Source of the DNA: Clostridiales bacterium Firm_07
Lineage (GTDB): Bacteria > Bacillota > Clostridia > Oscillospirales > CAG-272
Direction: 5' to 3'
Length of the DNA stretch: 64,000 nt
Assembly: GCA_001604005.1 (NCBI GenBank)
Contig: LVAM01000005.1
Location: 1-64,000 of the forward strand
Part shown: piece by piece, positions 42,874-51,374 of the stretch
How the letters are laid out: each line of letters starts with the position of its first letter
How positions within the stretch are numbered: the stretch's first letter is position 1
Made by a program: the position numbers and the translations under genes
The notes under the pieces: model-generated
What the model saw: the letters and a program-made list of their open reading frames with translations, nothing else
Database searches by the model: none
Told to the model about the DNA's origin: nothing

Positions 42874-43917
42874 ATGAGCTTATTTACAAACAAAACCCTG
42901 ATGATCACGGGCGGGACAGGCAGTTTCGGTAATGCGGTTCTGAACAGATTTCTCAAAACCGACATCGGCGAGATCCGCATTTTCTCGCGCGATGAGAAAA
43001 AGCAAGACGATATGCGGCACGAGTTTCAGGCGAAGATGCCTGAGGTCGCCGAAAAGATCAAGTTTTACATCGGTGACGTGCGTGATCTTGCCAGCGTCAA
43101 AAATGCGATGCACGGCGTGGACTACATTTTCCACGCGGCGGCGCTCAAACAGGTGCCTTCCTGCGAGTTTTTCCCCATTGAAGCCGTCAAGACCAACGTG
43201 CTGGGCACGGAAAACGTTTTGACCGCCGCCATTGAGGAGGGTGTCAAAACCGTGATCTGTCTTTCCACCGACAAAGCGGCGTACCCTGTCAACGCGATGG
43301 GTACAAGTAAGGCGATGATGGAAAAAGTGATCGTGGCAAAATCCCGCACCGTGAAACCCGAAAAAACGAAAATCTGCTGCACGCGCTACGGCAACGTGAT
43401 GTGTTCGCGCGGCAGTGTAATCCCGCTTTGGATCGATCAGATCCGAAACGGACAACCCATTACACTGACCGAGCCCACGATGACGCGCTTTATTATGAGT
43501 TTGGACGAGGCGGTCGATCTTGTTCTCTTTGCATTCGAGCACGGCGAGAACGGTGACATTCTGGTGCAAAAAGCGCCCGCCTGTACGATCGGAACGCAGG
43601 CGGAAGCCGTTTGCGAATTGTTTGGCGGCAATAAGAAAGACATTAAAGTGATCGGTATTCGCCACGGCGAGAAAATGTACGAAACGTTGCTCACCAACGA
43701 GGAGTGCGCGCACGCTATCGATATGGGGAACTTTTATCGCGTGCCGAGCGACAAGCGCGGGCTTAATTATGACAAATATTTTCGTGTGGGCAATACCGAG
43801 CGGAACACTCTCACCGAGTTCAACTCCAACAACACGGAACTTTTAAACGTAGAGCAAGTGAAAGAAAAAATGTTGCAGTTGGCATACATCCAAAACGAAC
43901 TTGCGGAGCGGAAATAA
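42874..43917 (+). CDS. capE: UDP-GlcNAc 4,6-dehydratase/5-epimerase, CapE/FnlA type
   Basis: A 347-residue enzyme catalysing the first step to UDP-N-acetyl-L-fucosamine. NAD loop ITGGTGSFGNAV (about 11-22), the family-typical FSRDEKKQDDMR, AAALKQVPSCEFFPIEAVKTN, and the active site STDKAAYPVNAMGTSKAMMEK, where methionine stands at the tyrosine position of YxxxK, as known in CapE/FlaA1 enzymes. KMYETLLTNEE near the C-terminus also fits. Together with genes at 45298 and 47625 it completes the CapE-CapF-CapG set. Confidence 0.92.
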   Translation: MSLFTNKTLMITGGTGSFGNAVLNRFLKTDIGEIRIFSRDEKKQDDMRHEFQAKMPEVAEKIKFYIGDVRDLASVKNAMHGVDYIFHAAALKQVPSCEFFPIEAVKTNVLGTENVLTAAIEEGVKTVICLSTDKAAYPVNAMGTSKAMMEKVIVAKSRTVKPEKTKICCTRYGNVMCSRGSVIPLWIDQIRNGQPITLTEPTMTRFIMSLDEAVDLVLFAFEHGENGDILVQKAPACTIGTQAEAVCELFGGNKKDIKVIGIRHGEKMYETLLTNEECAHAIDMGNFYRVPSDKRGLNYDKYFRVGNTERNTLTEFNSNNTELLNVEQVKEKMLQLAYIQNELAERK

Positions 43918-43959
43918 AACGATTTTTATAAATTTGAAGAATGCTAGGAGAGCTTATTT

Positions 43960-45282
43960 ATGTCTATCTATGAGCAACTGGTGAAAAAACAAGAAAAATT
44001 GGCGTTGGTGGGTCTCGGTTACGTGGGTATGCCGATTGCGGTCGCGTTTGCGAAAAAGGGCGTTGACGTGATCGGTTTTGACCTGAACAAAGCGAAAATC
44101 GATCTGTATCGCTCTGGTGTGGATCCGACAAAAGAGGTCGGAGATGAAACTATCCGGGCGACGACGGTGCAATTTACGGCGGACGAAACAAAGTTGCGGG
44201 AGGCGAAGTTTTACATCGTGGCAGTCCCGACGCCCGTCAACACCGATCACACGCCGGACCTTACCCCCGTGATCGGCGCGAGCGAGATTATCGGCAGAAA
44301 CCTTGCGAAGGGCTCGATCGTGGTCTATGAATCCACCGTTTATCCGGGTTGCACCGAGGACGTTTGCATCCCGATTTTGGAGAGGGAATCCGGTATGAAG
44401 TGCGGCGTCGATTTCAAGATCGGCTACTCTCCGGAGCGCATCAATCCGGGTGATAAAGTACATCGCCTTGAAAATATCCATAAAATTGTTTCGGGTATGG
44501 ACGAGGAGAGCCTTAAAGAGATCAAAAACGTATATGATCTGGTGATCGAAGTCGGCACGCATCCCGTGTCCAATATCCGCACTGCGGAAGCGGTCAAAGT
44601 GGTGGAGAACAGCCAGCGGGACATCAACATCGCCTTTATGAACGAGTTGGCAATGGTGTTCGACAAAATGGATATCGATACCAACGAAGTGGTGGACGGT
44701 ATGAACACCAAATGGAACGCGCTCGGCTTCCGCCCCGGTCTTGTGGGCGGGCATTGTATCGGCGTGGATCCGTATTATTTCACCTATGAGGCGGAAAAAC
44801 TCGGGTATCACAGCCAAATCATCTTGAACGGTCGTATCGTCAACGACAGTATGGGTAAATTTGTTGCCGATGCGGCCATCAAAAAGATGATCGAGGCAGG
44901 TCTCGCGCCTAAAAAGGCGAAAGTGGTCATTTTCGGCTTAACTTTCAAAGAAAATTGCCCCGATACGCGTAACAGCAAGGTGGACGACATCATCAAGCGG
45001 CTCAATGAATACGGCATTGAGCCCGTGGTGGTGGATCCTTGGGCGAGCGAGCGCGACGCGATGCGCGAATACGGCGTCACGTTGACAAAACTTGAAGACG
45101 TTAAAGACGCCGACTGCCTCATCGTAGCGGTGGCGCACAACGAATTCCGCGCCCTGTCGCTGGATACGATCAAGACATTTTTCAAAGAGGGCGACGACGA
45201 CGGCAAAGTTTTGATCGACGTCAAAGGGCTTTACAAGATTGAAGATCTGCAAAAATCTGGTCTTACGTGGTGGAGACTGTAA
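43960..45282 (+). CDS. UDP-HexNAc dehydrogenase (WbpA/TviB/WecC family)
   Basis: A 440-residue nucleotide-sugar dehydrogenase. NAD motif LVGLGYVGMPIAVAF (about 16-30), FYIVAVPTPVNTDH, STVYPGCTEDV, SPERINPGD and the catalytic cysteine in GGHCIGVDPYY (C about 266). The VYPG and SPERINPGD forms are those of the N-acetylhexosamine group (TviB, WbpO), giving UDP-HexNAc uronate such as GalNAcA. It differs clearly from the UDP-glucose enzyme at 35104. It sits between the CapE- and CapF-type genes. Confidence 0.9.
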   Translation: MSIYEQLVKKQEKLALVGLGYVGMPIAVAFAKKGVDVIGFDLNKAKIDLYRSGVDPTKEVGDETIRATTVQFTADETKLREAKFYIVAVPTPVNTDHTPDLTPVIGASEIIGRNLAKGSIVVYESTVYPGCTEDVCIPILERESGMKCGVDFKIGYSPERINPGDKVHRLENIHKIVSGMDEESLKEIKNVYDLVIEVGTHPVSNIRTAEAVKVVENSQRDINIAFMNELAMVFDKMDIDTNEVVDGMNTKWNALGFRPGLVGGHCIGVDPYYFTYEAEKLGYHSQIILNGRIVNDSMGKFVADAAIKKMIEAGLAPKKAKVVIFGLTFKENCPDTRNSKVDDIIKRLNEYGIEPVVVDPWASERDAMREYGVTLTKLEDVKDADCLIVAVAHNEFRALSLDTIKTFFKEGDDDGKVLIDVKGLYKIEDLQKSGLTWWRL

Positions 45283-45297
45283 AAAAGGAGAGACCAT

Positions 45298-46494
45298 ATG
45301 AATATTTTGGTCACCGGCGCAAAGGGATTTGTCGGGAAAAATTTGGTGGAAGCGCTGAAAAACATTCGCGATCTGAAAGATCGGACCCACCCCGAACTGT
45401 CCATTGAGCAAATTTTTGCGTATGACCTGGATTCAACGCCCGAAGATCTCGAAATCTATTGCGCGAAGGCGGATTTTGTCTTTAATCTGGCGGGCGTCAA
45501 CCGGCCGCAAAACGCGGAAGAGTTTATGCAGGGTAATTTCGGCTTTGCCGGTAAGTTGCTCGATACACTCCGCAAATATCGCAACACGTGTCCGGTGATG
45601 CTGTCTTCTTCCATTCAGGCGACGCTGATCGGTCGCTATGACGGCGAATACGGCAGAAGCAAAAAAGCAGGGGAAGATCTTTTCTTTGATTATGGAAAAG
45701 ATACCGGTGCCAAAGTGCTTGTGTATCGCTTTCCCAACCTGTTTGGAAAATGGTGCAGACCGAACTACAACAGTGCCGTGGCGACGTTTTGCCACAATAT
45801 CGCAAACGATTTGCCGATCACGGTGAGCGACCGAAACGTGCGGTTGGAACTGTTGTATATCGACGATCTCGTGGACGAAATGCTTTCGGCACTTTCGGGA
45901 AAAGAGCATCGGGCAGAATTTGACGGGGTGGACACCGTGTTGACACCGGACGGCAAGTTCTGCGCCGTGCCCGTGACGCACAAAGTAACCTTAGGTGAGA
46001 TCGTGGATCTCTTGTACGCTTTTCACGATCAACCCGCCACGCTGGTCGTTCCGGAGATCCCCAAAGGGAGCTTTGCAAAAAAACTGTATTCTACCTATTT
46101 ATCTTATTTGCCAAAAGACAAGGTTGCGTTCTCGCTGAAAATGAACGAAGACGCGCGCGGCAGTTTCACCGAACTTGTCAAAACGCCGCACTGCGGGCAA
46201 ATCTCCGTCAATATCTCGAAACCCGGTATCACGAAAGGACAGCATTGGCACAACACCAAGTGGGAGTTCTTTATCGTGGTCAAGGGGCACGGGCTTATTC
46301 AAGAGCGTAAGATCGGCAGCGATGAAGTTTTGGAGTTCGAGGTAAGCGGCGACGCGATACAGGCGGTGCATATGCTACCCGGTTACACGCACAACATTAT
46401 CAATTTAAGCGACAGCGAGGAACTCGTCACGGTGATGTGGGCAAACGAGCAGTTTGATCCCGCAAAGCCCGACACGTTCGGAGAAAAAGTGTAA
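45298..46494 (+). CDS. capF: UDP-2-acetamido-2,6-dideoxy-hexulose reductase, CapF type
   Basis: A 398-residue two-domain enzyme making UDP-N-acetyl-L-talosamine, the second step to UDP-FucNAc. Residues 1 to about 270 are an SDR domain (VTGAKGFVGKNLV; FVFNLAGVNRPQ; YGRSKKAGED), and about 275-395 a cupin with metal-binding KGQHWHNTKWEFF (two His and Glu) and MLPGYTHNI. This fused arrangement is characteristic of CapF. AAGGAG seven bases before ATG. Confidence 0.93.
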   Translation: MNILVTGAKGFVGKNLVEALKNIRDLKDRTHPELSIEQIFAYDLDSTPEDLEIYCAKADFVFNLAGVNRPQNAEEFMQGNFGFAGKLLDTLRKYRNTCPVMLSSSIQATLIGRYDGEYGRSKKAGEDLFFDYGKDTGAKVLVYRFPNLFGKWCRPNYNSAVATFCHNIANDLPITVSDRNVRLELLYIDDLVDEMLSALSGKEHRAEFDGVDTVLTPDGKFCAVPVTHKVTLGEIVDLLYAFHDQPATLVVPEIPKGSFAKKLYSTYLSYLPKDKVAFSLKMNEDARGSFTELVKTPHCGQISVNISKPGITKGQHWHNTKWEFFIVVKGHGLIQERKIGSDEVLEFEVSGDAIQAVHMLPGYTHNIINLSDSEELVTVMWANEQFDPAKPDTFGEKV

Positions 46495-46529
46495 AAACAA
46501 GAAGTAGCAAGGAAGGGTTGACTTAAGAA

Positions 46530-47600
46530 ATGAAATCGGAGACAACCTTTACAGACAGACAGACGCATAACTATGGCATAGATTTGCTGCGTATTATATC
46601 CATATGGATGGTGGTTGTGTTACATTTGCTGAGCGTTTCTGGTTTGCTGAATGTTTCGCATACCGATGCAGGGGCTTATGCCATTGCATACGGTGTGCAA
46701 GCCTTTTGTATTTGCGCAGTCAATGTTTTTGCACTGACTTCGGGCTATGTTTGTTCACAACAGAAATTTCGATTGAACCGAGTACTTCGGTTATGGTTGC
46801 AAGTTTTCTTTTATTCATTTGTTTTTTTCTTTGTAAATATTGTGATCTATAACAATTTTACTGTAAAAAATTTGATACGCTCTTTTTTTCCGGTCCTCAC
46901 GGATAAATTTTGGTATTTTACAGCCTATTTCCTTTTGATGTTTCTTATGCCCGTTTTTAATATTGTGATTGCAAAAGTCGAGAAAAAACAGTATGTATTG
47001 TGGTTAGGAATCATCGGAATTTGCTTTTCTTTGGCGACTATGGTGTTTGAGATTTGGCAAATCTATGCCGGCTACACTTGGATATGGCTTGCGTATCTGT
47101 ATTTTGTCGGAGCGTATTTGAAAAAATTTGGATGTCCGATCCGTAACAAGGGCATTCTGCTTGCCGCTTATATATTGCTTTCGCTATTCATTGTTGGATT
47201 GCATATTGCCATATGTCGTTTGGGGTTTGTGCATCGTGCGAGAATGTTCTATTTTTACAGTAGCATTTTCGTATTGATACAGAGCATTGCGTTGTTTGCT
47301 TTGTTTGTGGGAGTGAACATCAGCGGCAGGTTCAAACAAACTATGCGGTATATTGCGTCTTTGACTTTCGGCATATATTTGTCACACAGTTATTTGATCT
47401 CATACGCCAATCATTATTCTTTTATTAGGATTGCGGAGAGGTCGACTTTGTTGTATATCCCTTTGACAATCGCGTATGCTGTAGTGATATTTGTTGCATC
47501 TTCAGTGATAGAAGCACTGCGGCAATTGTTTTTCAAATGGTGCCATATCAACAAAGTTTCCGATAGATTTGCGGCATTTTTACAAAACAAATTTGATTAA
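46530..47600 (+). CDS. Acyltransferase-3 family membrane protein
   Basis: A 356-residue integral membrane protein with about ten helices, starting YGIDLLRIISIWMVVVLHL (about 16-34) with the family histidine in helix 1. Later parts are FYSFVFFFVNIVIY, FWYFTAYFLLMFLMPVFN and SLTFGIYLSHSYLI. It probably O-acetylates the glycan, moving acetyl groups across the membrane. Its base composition is distinctly AT-rich compared with the capF- and capG-type genes either side, which suggests separate acquisition. The ribosome binding site GGAAGGG is rather distant from the ATG. Confidence 0.87.
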   Translation: MKSETTFTDRQTHNYGIDLLRIISIWMVVVLHLLSVSGLLNVSHTDAGAYAIAYGVQAFCICAVNVFALTSGYVCSQQKFRLNRVLRLWLQVFFYSFVFFFVNIVIYNNFTVKNLIRSFFPVLTDKFWYFTAYFLLMFLMPVFNIVIAKVEKKQYVLWLGIIGICFSLATMVFEIWQIYAGYTWIWLAYLYFVGAYLKKFGCPIRNKGILLAAYILLSLFIVGLHIAICRLGFVHRARMFYFYSSIFVLIQSIALFALFVGVNISGRFKQTMRYIASLTFGIYLSHSYLISYANHYSFIRIAERSTLLYIPLTIAYAVVIFVASSVIEALRQLFFKWCHINKVSDRFAAFLQNKFD

Positions 47601-47624
47601 ACACTATATGGAGAGGGAAGGATT

Positions 47625-48782
47625 ATGTTCAAAAACAACGGAAAACTGAAACTGCTCATCATCGTCGGCACGCGGCCGGAGATCATTCGGCTGTCGGCGG
47701 TCATCACCAAATGCCGCGAGTATTTTGATACTGTTCTCGCGCACACGGGGCAAAATTACGATTACACCCTTAACGGTGTGTTTTTCAAGGACCTGGGTCT
47801 TGCCGATCCCGACGTATATATGAACGCGGTGGGGAAAGACCTCGGCGAAACGATGGGCAATATCATCGCCAAATCGTATGAACTGATGGTCGAGATCAAG
47901 CCCGACGCAGTGCTTGTTTTGGGCGACACCAACTCCTGCCTCTCGGTGATCGGCGCCAAACGGCTGCATATTCCGATCTTCCATATGGAGGCGGGCAACC
48001 GCTGCAAAGACGAATGCCTGCCGGAGGAGACCAACCGCCGTATCGTGGATATTATTTCCGACGTCAATCTCGCATACAGCGAGCACGCGCGCCGGTATCT
48101 CGCGGATTGCGGGCTCCCCAAGGAGCGGACGTATGTGACGGGAAGCCCGATGGCGGAAGTGCTCCGCAAAAACCTTGCGGCGATCGAAGCAAGCGATATT
48201 CATCAGCGCTTGGGGCTTGAAAAAGGCAAATACATACTGCTGTCGGCGCACCGCGAGGAGAACATCGACACAGAAAAGAATTTTCTCTCACTTTTCGGCG
48301 CCATCAACAAATTGGCGGAGAAATACGATATGCCGATCCTCTATTCCTGCCATCCGCGTTCGCGCAAGATGCTGGAACAGCGGGGTTTTGCGCTTGACGC
48401 GCGTGTGATCCGGCACGAGCCGCTCGGTTTCCACGATTACAACGCGTTGCAAATGAACGCTTTTGCGGTCGTCAGCGACAGCGGTACTTTGCCGGAGGAA
48501 AGCAGTTTCTTTACAAGTATTGGCAAACCTTTTCCCGCCGTGTGTATCCGCACGTCGACCGAGCGCCCCGAGGCGCTGGACAAGGCTTGCTTTGTGTTGG
48601 CGGGTATCGACGAAAAGAGCCTTCTTCAAGCGGTGGATACGGCGGTCGCGCTCAATGAGAACGGCGCGCACGGCATTCCCGTACCCGATTATACCGATGA
48701 AAACGTCTCTACCAAAGTTGTCAAGATCATTCAGTCCTACACGGGCGTGGTCAACAAAATGGTGTGGAGAAAAGATATGTGA
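47625..48782 (+). CDS. capG: UDP-N-acetylglucosamine 2-epimerase family, CapG/FnlC-like
   Basis: A 385-residue non-hydrolysing 2-epimerase with a GT-B-like fold. Motifs are VGTRPEIIRL (about 13-22), HTGQNYDYTLNGVFF, VLGDTNSCL, MEAGNRCKDECLPEETNRRI, SAHREENID and SDSGTLPEESSFF. WecB enzymes share these, but the presence of CapE and CapF types in the same operon argues for CapG, giving UDP-N-acetyl-L-fucosamine. It seems to be the last biosynthetic gene of the operon; a GC-rich stem follows. Confidence 0.9.
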   Translation: MFKNNGKLKLLIIVGTRPEIIRLSAVITKCREYFDTVLAHTGQNYDYTLNGVFFKDLGLADPDVYMNAVGKDLGETMGNIIAKSYELMVEIKPDAVLVLGDTNSCLSVIGAKRLHIPIFHMEAGNRCKDECLPEETNRRIVDIISDVNLAYSEHARRYLADCGLPKERTYVTGSPMAEVLRKNLAAIEASDIHQRLGLEKGKYILLSAHREENIDTEKNFLSLFGAINKLAEKYDMPILYSCHPRSRKMLEQRGFALDARVIRHEPLGFHDYNALQMNAFAVVSDSGTLPEESSFFTSIGKPFPAVCIRTSTERPEALDKACFVLAGIDEKSLLQAVDTAVALNENGAHGIPVPDYTDENVSTKVVKIIQSYTGVVNKMVWRKDM

Positions 48783-48793
48783 AACGCAAAAAA

Positions 48794-48813
48794 CGCGCCG
48801 TCAACACGGCGCG
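48794..48813. terminator. GC-rich stem-loop after capG-type gene
   Basis: Eight-pair stem CGCGCCGT/ACGGCGCG with a four-base loop, 11 bases after the stop. No proper T run follows on the plus strand, so termination would be incomplete and the esterase downstream may be partly co-transcribed. Confidence 0.4.
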
Positions 48814-48869
48814 AGGTGGAAAAATCAATCATACGGTGATGACCGAAAAAAGACGAAAGGATTTTTGCT

Positions 48870-49829
48870 ATGCCTGTTGTGGATATGTCGCTTGACAAAC
48901 TGAAAACGTATATGGGTTGCACCCCGCGCCCCGCGGATTTTGACGAGTTTTGGGATCGCTCCATAGCCGAAGCGGACGCGCTGGATACCGACGCGGTTTT
49001 TGTGCCGCACCCGTTTGCTTCCAAAATCGCCGATTGCTTTGATCTTTACTTTACGGGTACCAAAGGCGCGCGCATTCACGCGCGTGTTACGGTGCCGAAA
49101 AATGTGACGGGGAAAGTGCCTGCCGTGCTCCATTTTCACGGGCTTTCGGGAGCAAGCGAGAAGTTTCGTAATCTGCTTGCTTTTGCCGGACAGGGCTTTG
49201 TCACGGCATCTATGGATTGCCGCGGACAAGGCGGTGTTTCCGAGGACGTAGGCGGCGTGGCGGGTACCACGTACACCACGCCCTTTACAAGGGGGCTTGA
49301 CGGCGCGCCCGAAGGCTTTTTGATGCGCGACGTGTTTCTCGACACCTACCTGCTTGCCAAAATCATAATGGCGCGCCCCGACGTGGACGAAACGCGCGTC
49401 GGCGTATACGGCGGCTCGCAAGGCGGCGCTTTGTCGCTTGTTTGCGCCGCGCTGATGCCTTCCGTCAAAATCTGTTGTGCCGTGTATCCGTATCTTTCCG
49501 ATTATAAGCGGGTATGGGCTATGGATCTGACCAAAGTTGCCTATGAAGGGTTGCGCTATTATTTTCGCCATTTTGATCCCACTCACGCGCACGAGGAGGA
49601 GTTTTTTACAAAACTCGGCTACATCGACGTGCAAAATCTCGCGCCGCGCATCCGCGCCAAAGTGCGTATGGCGACGGGATTGATGGACACCACCTGCCCG
49701 CCCTCGACGCAATTTGCCGCTTATAACAAGATCACCGCCGAAAAAGAGGTGGTCATCTATCCCGATTTTGATCACGAGGATCTGCGGGGCGAAGACGACG
49801 CCATCTTTGAAACGCTTTCGCAATTGTAA
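48870..49829 (+). CDS. Acetylxylan esterase / cephalosporin-C deacetylase family (CE7)
   Basis: A 319-residue alpha/beta hydrolase, cytoplasmic because no signal peptide is visible. RGQGG of the CE7 RGQ signature is at about 116-120, the serine nucleophile is in YGGSQGGA (about 181-188), the aspartate is in ATGLMDTTCPPST and the histidine in DFDHED. The typical substrate is an acetylated sugar. Its place directly after the polysaccharide operon suggests removal of acetyl groups from glycan precursors or turnover products; this is inferred. AAAGG precedes the ATG by eight bases. Confidence 0.9.
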   Translation: MPVVDMSLDKLKTYMGCTPRPADFDEFWDRSIAEADALDTDAVFVPHPFASKIADCFDLYFTGTKGARIHARVTVPKNVTGKVPAVLHFHGLSGASEKFRNLLAFAGQGFVTASMDCRGQGGVSEDVGGVAGTTYTTPFTRGLDGAPEGFLMRDVFLDTYLLAKIIMARPDVDETRVGVYGGSQGGALSLVCAALMPSVKICCAVYPYLSDYKRVWAMDLTKVAYEGLRYYFRHFDPTHAHEEEFFTKLGYIDVQNLAPRIRAKVRMATGLMDTTCPPSTQFAAYNKITAEKEVVIYPDFDHEDLRGEDDAIFETLSQL

Positions 49830-49840
49830 TGCAAAAATCA

Positions 49841-49869
49841 AAAAACGCGCCGCATTGCGGCGCGTTTTT
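49841..49869. terminator. Bidirectional terminator between esterase and GH20-like genes
   Basis: Perfect 13-base-pair stem (49841-49853 against 49857-49869), A run on one side and T run on the other, placed between two convergent genes. Confidence 0.9.
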
Positions 49870-49880
49870 CTTTTGATCGT

Positions 49881-51206
49881 TTAGTTTTCAGCCAACACCA
49901 TATCGGTTTTTTTCGACCAGGCGGCAAGCAGCGGGGCAAGGTCTTCGATCACCTCGGCTTCGGTACGCACGGCGGGGCAATCGGTCCAGACGCAGAACAT
50001 AGTGCCCTTTACCTTGTGTGCGAGTCCCGACGCGGCAAGATCCCAATCTGCCGGCACATTGCCGTTTTCTTTGTTGCCGAAAGAGAAGGGATTCCATTCT
50101 TCAAGCAATGCTTTCGGTGTTACTTTTTGATAATCGCTTTGATCGTCGATCAGCACATAATAGCAATACATACAGTCCGTTCCCACAATATCGTATCCCG
50201 CTTTGGCAAGCGAAACGGGAGACGCCATCGTGTCAAACAAGGACCAAAACTGCACGAGAAAATTTTTGTTAAACTGTATATGTTCGGCGGGATCTGCCGT
50301 CCACCCCGTCCCGTTGGTCAGGCAGAACTCGTCGTTCCAGATCCGCACCGTATCATATCCGTACTTTTTGATGAGATCGTAACTTTTGTTGGCAAACAGC
50401 ACGAAAAGATCGTACGCCACGGCACTTTCTTTGCCGGTCACGCGCTTGGCTTCGTTCTCCCACGCGTCCAACTGCCGCCAGCGGGGCAGTTCGTCCAGCG
50501 GCTTGATCGCGCCGCAATAGCCGAGCAATTCGTCGCAGCCGATGTCAAACTGCTTACAGCCGAGATCGCGGAAGAGTTTTGCGTAGCTTTCCTGCAAACT
50601 GTGCACAAAAGCGACCGCTACTTCGTTGGTGAGATCAATACCGCGCGAAAAAGCGTGATTGTTGGAGCCTTTTACGCGTTCCACGATGCCGTCCAACGTA
50701 AAATAACTGCCAATCCCGTACACGCCGGAGCTGTTTTCGGGATAGTTTAGGTCGACGCCGTTTTTGAAAAAGCGATATTTGCCGTCCGGGCAGGTGACTT
50801 TATACGTGTTTCCCGCATAGGAAAAGGCGAAAACGCCTTCTTCCCGTACGAGATCGTGCACTTTTTTCACGGTGTAATTGAGATGCCCCGGCGCGTCGTA
50901 AGAGGGAATGATCTCAATGCCACGGGCATTTGCTTCCTTTACCAGTTTTCGGAGTTCCGCCACGGTGAGAAACGAGGGATCGGGGTGCACGCTGCCGACT
51001 TCGCGGAAAGGGCAAAGGATCCCTTCGCGCCCCGCAAGGAAAGGATAATCGGGGCACTCGATGCCGACACCCATATCCTCGGAAAAATGAAGGAGCAGGG
51101 TGTTCATACCGTTTTGCCGCATCAAATCCAGCAAACGGATCAGGTTTTCGGGCGAAAAATACATACGCCCGATGTCCAACAGCAAACTTTTTTCAAAGCG
51201 GCGCAT
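49881..51206 (-). CDS. Glycoside hydrolase family 20-like protein
   Basis: A 441-residue TIM-barrel enzyme. It has the GH20 start with MNTLLLHFSEDMGVGIE (about 34-50), EIIPSYDAPGHLNY (about 97-110, like the family's IPEID-x-PGH strand), and the catalytic Asp-Glu pair in FDIGCDELLGY (about 220-230). The RIWNDEFCL segment carries a further acidic pair. No signal peptide, so it would act on imported sugars. N-acetylhexosaminidase activity is the usual role, but the match is divergent. AAAGGAG before ATG; own promoter at 51267-51295. Confidence 0.7.
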   Translation of the reverse strand: MRRFEKSLLLDIGRMYFSPENLIRLLDLMRQNGMNTLLLHFSEDMGVGIECPDYPFLAGREGILCPFREVGSVHPDPSFLTVAELRKLVKEANARGIEIIPSYDAPGHLNYTVKKVHDLVREEGVFAFSYAGNTYKVTCPDGKYRFFKNGVDLNYPENSSGVYGIGSYFTLDGIVERVKGSNNHAFSRGIDLTNEVAVAFVHSLQESYAKLFRDLGCKQFDIGCDELLGYCGAIKPLDELPRWRQLDAWENEAKRVTGKESAVAYDLFVLFANKSYDLIKKYGYDTVRIWNDEFCLTNGTGWTADPAEHIQFNKNFLVQFWSLFDTMASPVSLAKAGYDIVGTDCMYCYYVLIDDQSDYQKVTPKALLEEWNPFSFGNKENGNVPADWDLAASGLAHKVKGTMFCVWTDCPAVRTEAEVIEDLAPLLAAWSKKTDMVLAEN

Positions 51207-51266
51207 AGAAAACTCCTTTCTTTTCGTGCGGCGGCGCGCAAAAACATATGGAAACAGTGCATATAC

Positions 51267-51295
51267 AGTATATCGAAAGCGGCTTTTTTTGTCAA
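51267..51295 (-). promoter_or_regulatory. Promoter of the GH20-like gene
   Basis: Minus-strand -35 TTGACA (51295-51290), 17-base spacer, -10 TATACT (51272-51267). Confidence 0.8.
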
Positions 51296-51336
51296 CAACT
51301 ATCTGTCGAAAAACGCAAACAATATTTCACTCCGTC

Positions 51337-51366
51337 AAAAAAGCACCGCGCGTGCGCGGTGCTTTT
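51337..51366 (-). terminator. Terminator of the yqeG/endonuclease-IV-like operon
   Basis: Stem AAAAGCACCGCGC/GCGCGGTGCTTTT with a short loop, nine bases after the minus-strand stop at 51375 and ending in T6 on that strand. Confidence 0.9.
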
Positions 51367-51374
51367 GGAAAATT

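Noticed and set aside
19649-48782. Prophage or integrative element
   Set aside because: No integrase, capsid, terminase, relaxase or transposase gene is visible; all genes fit glycan biosynthesis.
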